From assembly GCA_025800365.1 (NCBI GenBank), contig JAOXRT010000034.1, positions 1-35,083 on the forward strand: DNA of 35,083 nt. Direction: 5' to 3'. The stretch comes from Cellvibrionaceae bacterium (GTDB taxonomy: Bacteria; Pseudomonadota; Gammaproteobacteria; Pseudomonadales; Cellvibrionaceae). The position numbers and the translations under genes are program-made. Numbering within the stretch: the stretch's first letter is position 1; every line of letters begins with the position of its first letter. The notes beneath the pieces are model-generated. The model was not told the origin of the DNA. It did not search any database and saw only the letters and a list, made by a program, of their open reading frames with translations. Shown piece by piece: positions 34,360 through 35,083 of this stretch.

Positions 34360-34767
34360 ATGCGAGGAAATAGGGACCCTTACAAAGAGCAAAGAAAAGC
34401 AGAGTACGCTCAGCACTATAGGCTAGCAATCCGATCAATGCCTTTCTTTATTTGCTCCTATGGCTTGATTTTTATCCCAGGTGGAGGAACCGGAGAAAAG
34501 ATAAGAGATATCATCATTCTCATTTGTTTTCACCTAGCTGTAGAATTCTGTTATAAAAGTGTCAAGGCTGACAGCTTTATTTTTTCAATAACCGTTCTTT
34601 TAGCATGGTGCTGGCTTATTTATGAGTGGTGGTTTGTTAAGGACGTCAGTTTCTACATGGCTTTCGGCCCCTCCTTAGCATTGATCGTACTCATATCTAG
34701 GCTGCTAGCTTTCGTTACGCTGTACAAAACAGCTAAAGAAAAGGGCAAGCAACAAATTCCAGATTAG
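34360..34767 (+). CDS. Unrecognised small membrane protein
   Basis: A 135-residue protein with a basic N-terminus (MRGNRDPYKEQRKAEYAQHY) and about four membrane helices (FFICSYGLIFIPGG, IIILICFHLAVEF, FSITVLLAWCWLIYEWW, SLALIVLISRLLAFV). Family not recognised. AGGGATG lies about 10 bases before the ATG. A terminator-like hairpin follows the stop. Divergent partner of the preceding membrane protein, both next to ssrA. Confidence 0.6.
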   Translation: MRGNRDPYKEQRKAEYAQHYRLAIRSMPFFICSYGLIFIPGGGTGEKIRDIIILICFHLAVEFCYKSVKADSFIFSITVLLAWCWLIYEWWFVKDVSFYMAFGPSLALIVLISRLLAFVTLYKTAKEKGKQQIPD

Positions 34768-34791
34768 CCTCAATTCACCTCACTGCCCGAA

Positions 34792-34820
34792 TACCCTCGA
34801 AGGGTAGATTTTATTTATTT
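34792..34820 (+). terminator. Probable terminator of the 34360-34767 gene
   Basis: TACCCT (34792-34797) pairs with AGGGTA (34801-34806) around CGA, followed by a T-rich tail GATTTTATTTATTT. Confidence 0.65.
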
Positions 34821-34869
34821 GGCTCTGTTGAAGTCTTGCGGCGGGATTGGATTCGCGCTCCTGCGCTCA

Positions 34870-34923
34870 CCCCTGCGGGGTTGCGGCTGGGCGCCGCAAT
34901 CCAAAATCGCTCCGGGCGATTTT
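34870..34923. repeat. Cluster of three GC-rich hairpins next to ssrA
   Basis: Three stems follow in a row: CCCC-TGC-GGGG (34870-34880), TTGCGGC-TGGGC-GCCGCAA (34881-34899), AAAATCGC-TCCGG-GCGATTTT (34903-34923). Tight tandem palindromes of this kind suggest a REP/BIME-like extragenic element. The overlapping open frame 34819-35031 is an artefact of this GC-rich DNA and of the tmRNA. Confidence 0.55.
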
Positions 34924-34957
34924 GTGAACCCGGGGCGTGGTCATTCACCCACCGGTT

Positions 34958-35015
34958 CCACCAATACCAAAAAGGCCCATCCCCGCAAGGGGATGGGCCT
35001 TTTTGGTATTGGTGG
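34958..35015 (-). terminator. ssrA terminator: perfect 27-bp hairpin with GCAA/TTGC loop
   Basis: Bases 34958-34984 are fully complementary to 34989-35015 with a four-base loop. Read on the minus strand, the core is AAAAAGGCCCATCCCC against its complement ending TTTTT, a textbook terminator. The stem extends six bases into the mature 3' end (ACC/CCA), beyond the usual terminator length. Confidence 0.9.
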
Positions 35016-35083
35016 AGCCGGCGGGATTTGAACCCGCGTCCGTCAGCACTCCGCCTTAGGGTCTACATGTTTAGTTCCGCCTG
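35010..35083 (-). ncRNA. ssrA: tmRNA, 3' end only
   Basis: On the minus strand the sequence ends GACGCGGGTTCAAATCCCGC then CGGCTCCACCA, a T-arm with GTTCAAATC loop, acceptor stem and encoded CCA at 35012-35010. Upstream are AACTAAACATGTAGA and CGGAGTGCTGACGGA, typical of the tmRNA 3' domain. tmRNA rescues stalled ribosomes by trans-translation. The 5' part, including the tag reading frame, lies beyond the window edge, so a two-piece form cannot be excluded. Confidence 0.92.

Noticed and set aside
34819-35031. 70-codon plus-strand frame near ssrA
   Set aside because: Runs through a cluster of palindromes, the ssrA terminator and the antisense of tmRNA; composition is that of non-coding DNA.

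Overview
The window looks like chromosomal DNA of a free-living marine gammaproteobacterium, possibly of the Cellvibrionales. Base composition is moderate, and the gene set mixes housekeeping genes (pyrB, exonuclease I, tmRNA) with many large secreted surface proteins and signalling proteins. The taxonomic guess is inference from gene content only.

Layout. Bases 1-3510 (minus) hold the N-terminal 1170 residues of a LapA-type giant adhesin, with an N-terminal retention module and a TAAG LapG-type cleavage motif; it runs off the left edge. Next come a solo Aer-type PAS protein (4099-4638, plus) and, facing it, a soluble PAS-PAS-MCP transducer resembling BdlA/AerC (4699-6021, minus). Two tandem paralogous autotransporters with Calx-beta repeats fill 6581-14673; they share a beta-barrel and a conserved non-coding leader but have different passengers. 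Then follow pyrB (minus), a DUF2971 protein behind a structured leader (plus), a minus-strand cluster of pterin dehydratase and exonuclease I, cytochrome b561, creD (plus), and a PAS-rich GGDEF-EAL protein (minus). At 24107-25341 a CheY-like receiver is followed by a protein joining four MshEN/GspE-N-like repeats to a CheX/CheC-type phosphatase domain. Two secreted proteins follow as a pair: a coiled-coil protein with a tail-fibre-like C-terminus and a choice-of-anchor-U-like anchored protein. Then come a HAMP-GAF membrane sensor with no output domain, the yqjG-yhaJ-yhaK cluster (an order also known from E. coli), two unrecognised membrane proteins, and the 3' end of ssrA (tmRNA) with a very long perfect terminator hairpin.

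Theme. Most of the non-housekeeping content concerns attachment and the decision to stay or leave: a LapA-like adhesin, autotransporters, other surface proteins, PAS/MCP oxygen- or redox-type sensors, a c-di-GMP synthesis/degradation enzyme, and a putative receiver/phosphatase pair that may listen to c-di-GMP. The CheY/MshEN-CheX pair is the best candidate for an under-described signalling module. The tandem autotransporters with a shared leader are the best candidate for an under-described surface system. Several genes start with GTG or TTG, and starts here were chosen from ribosome binding sites.
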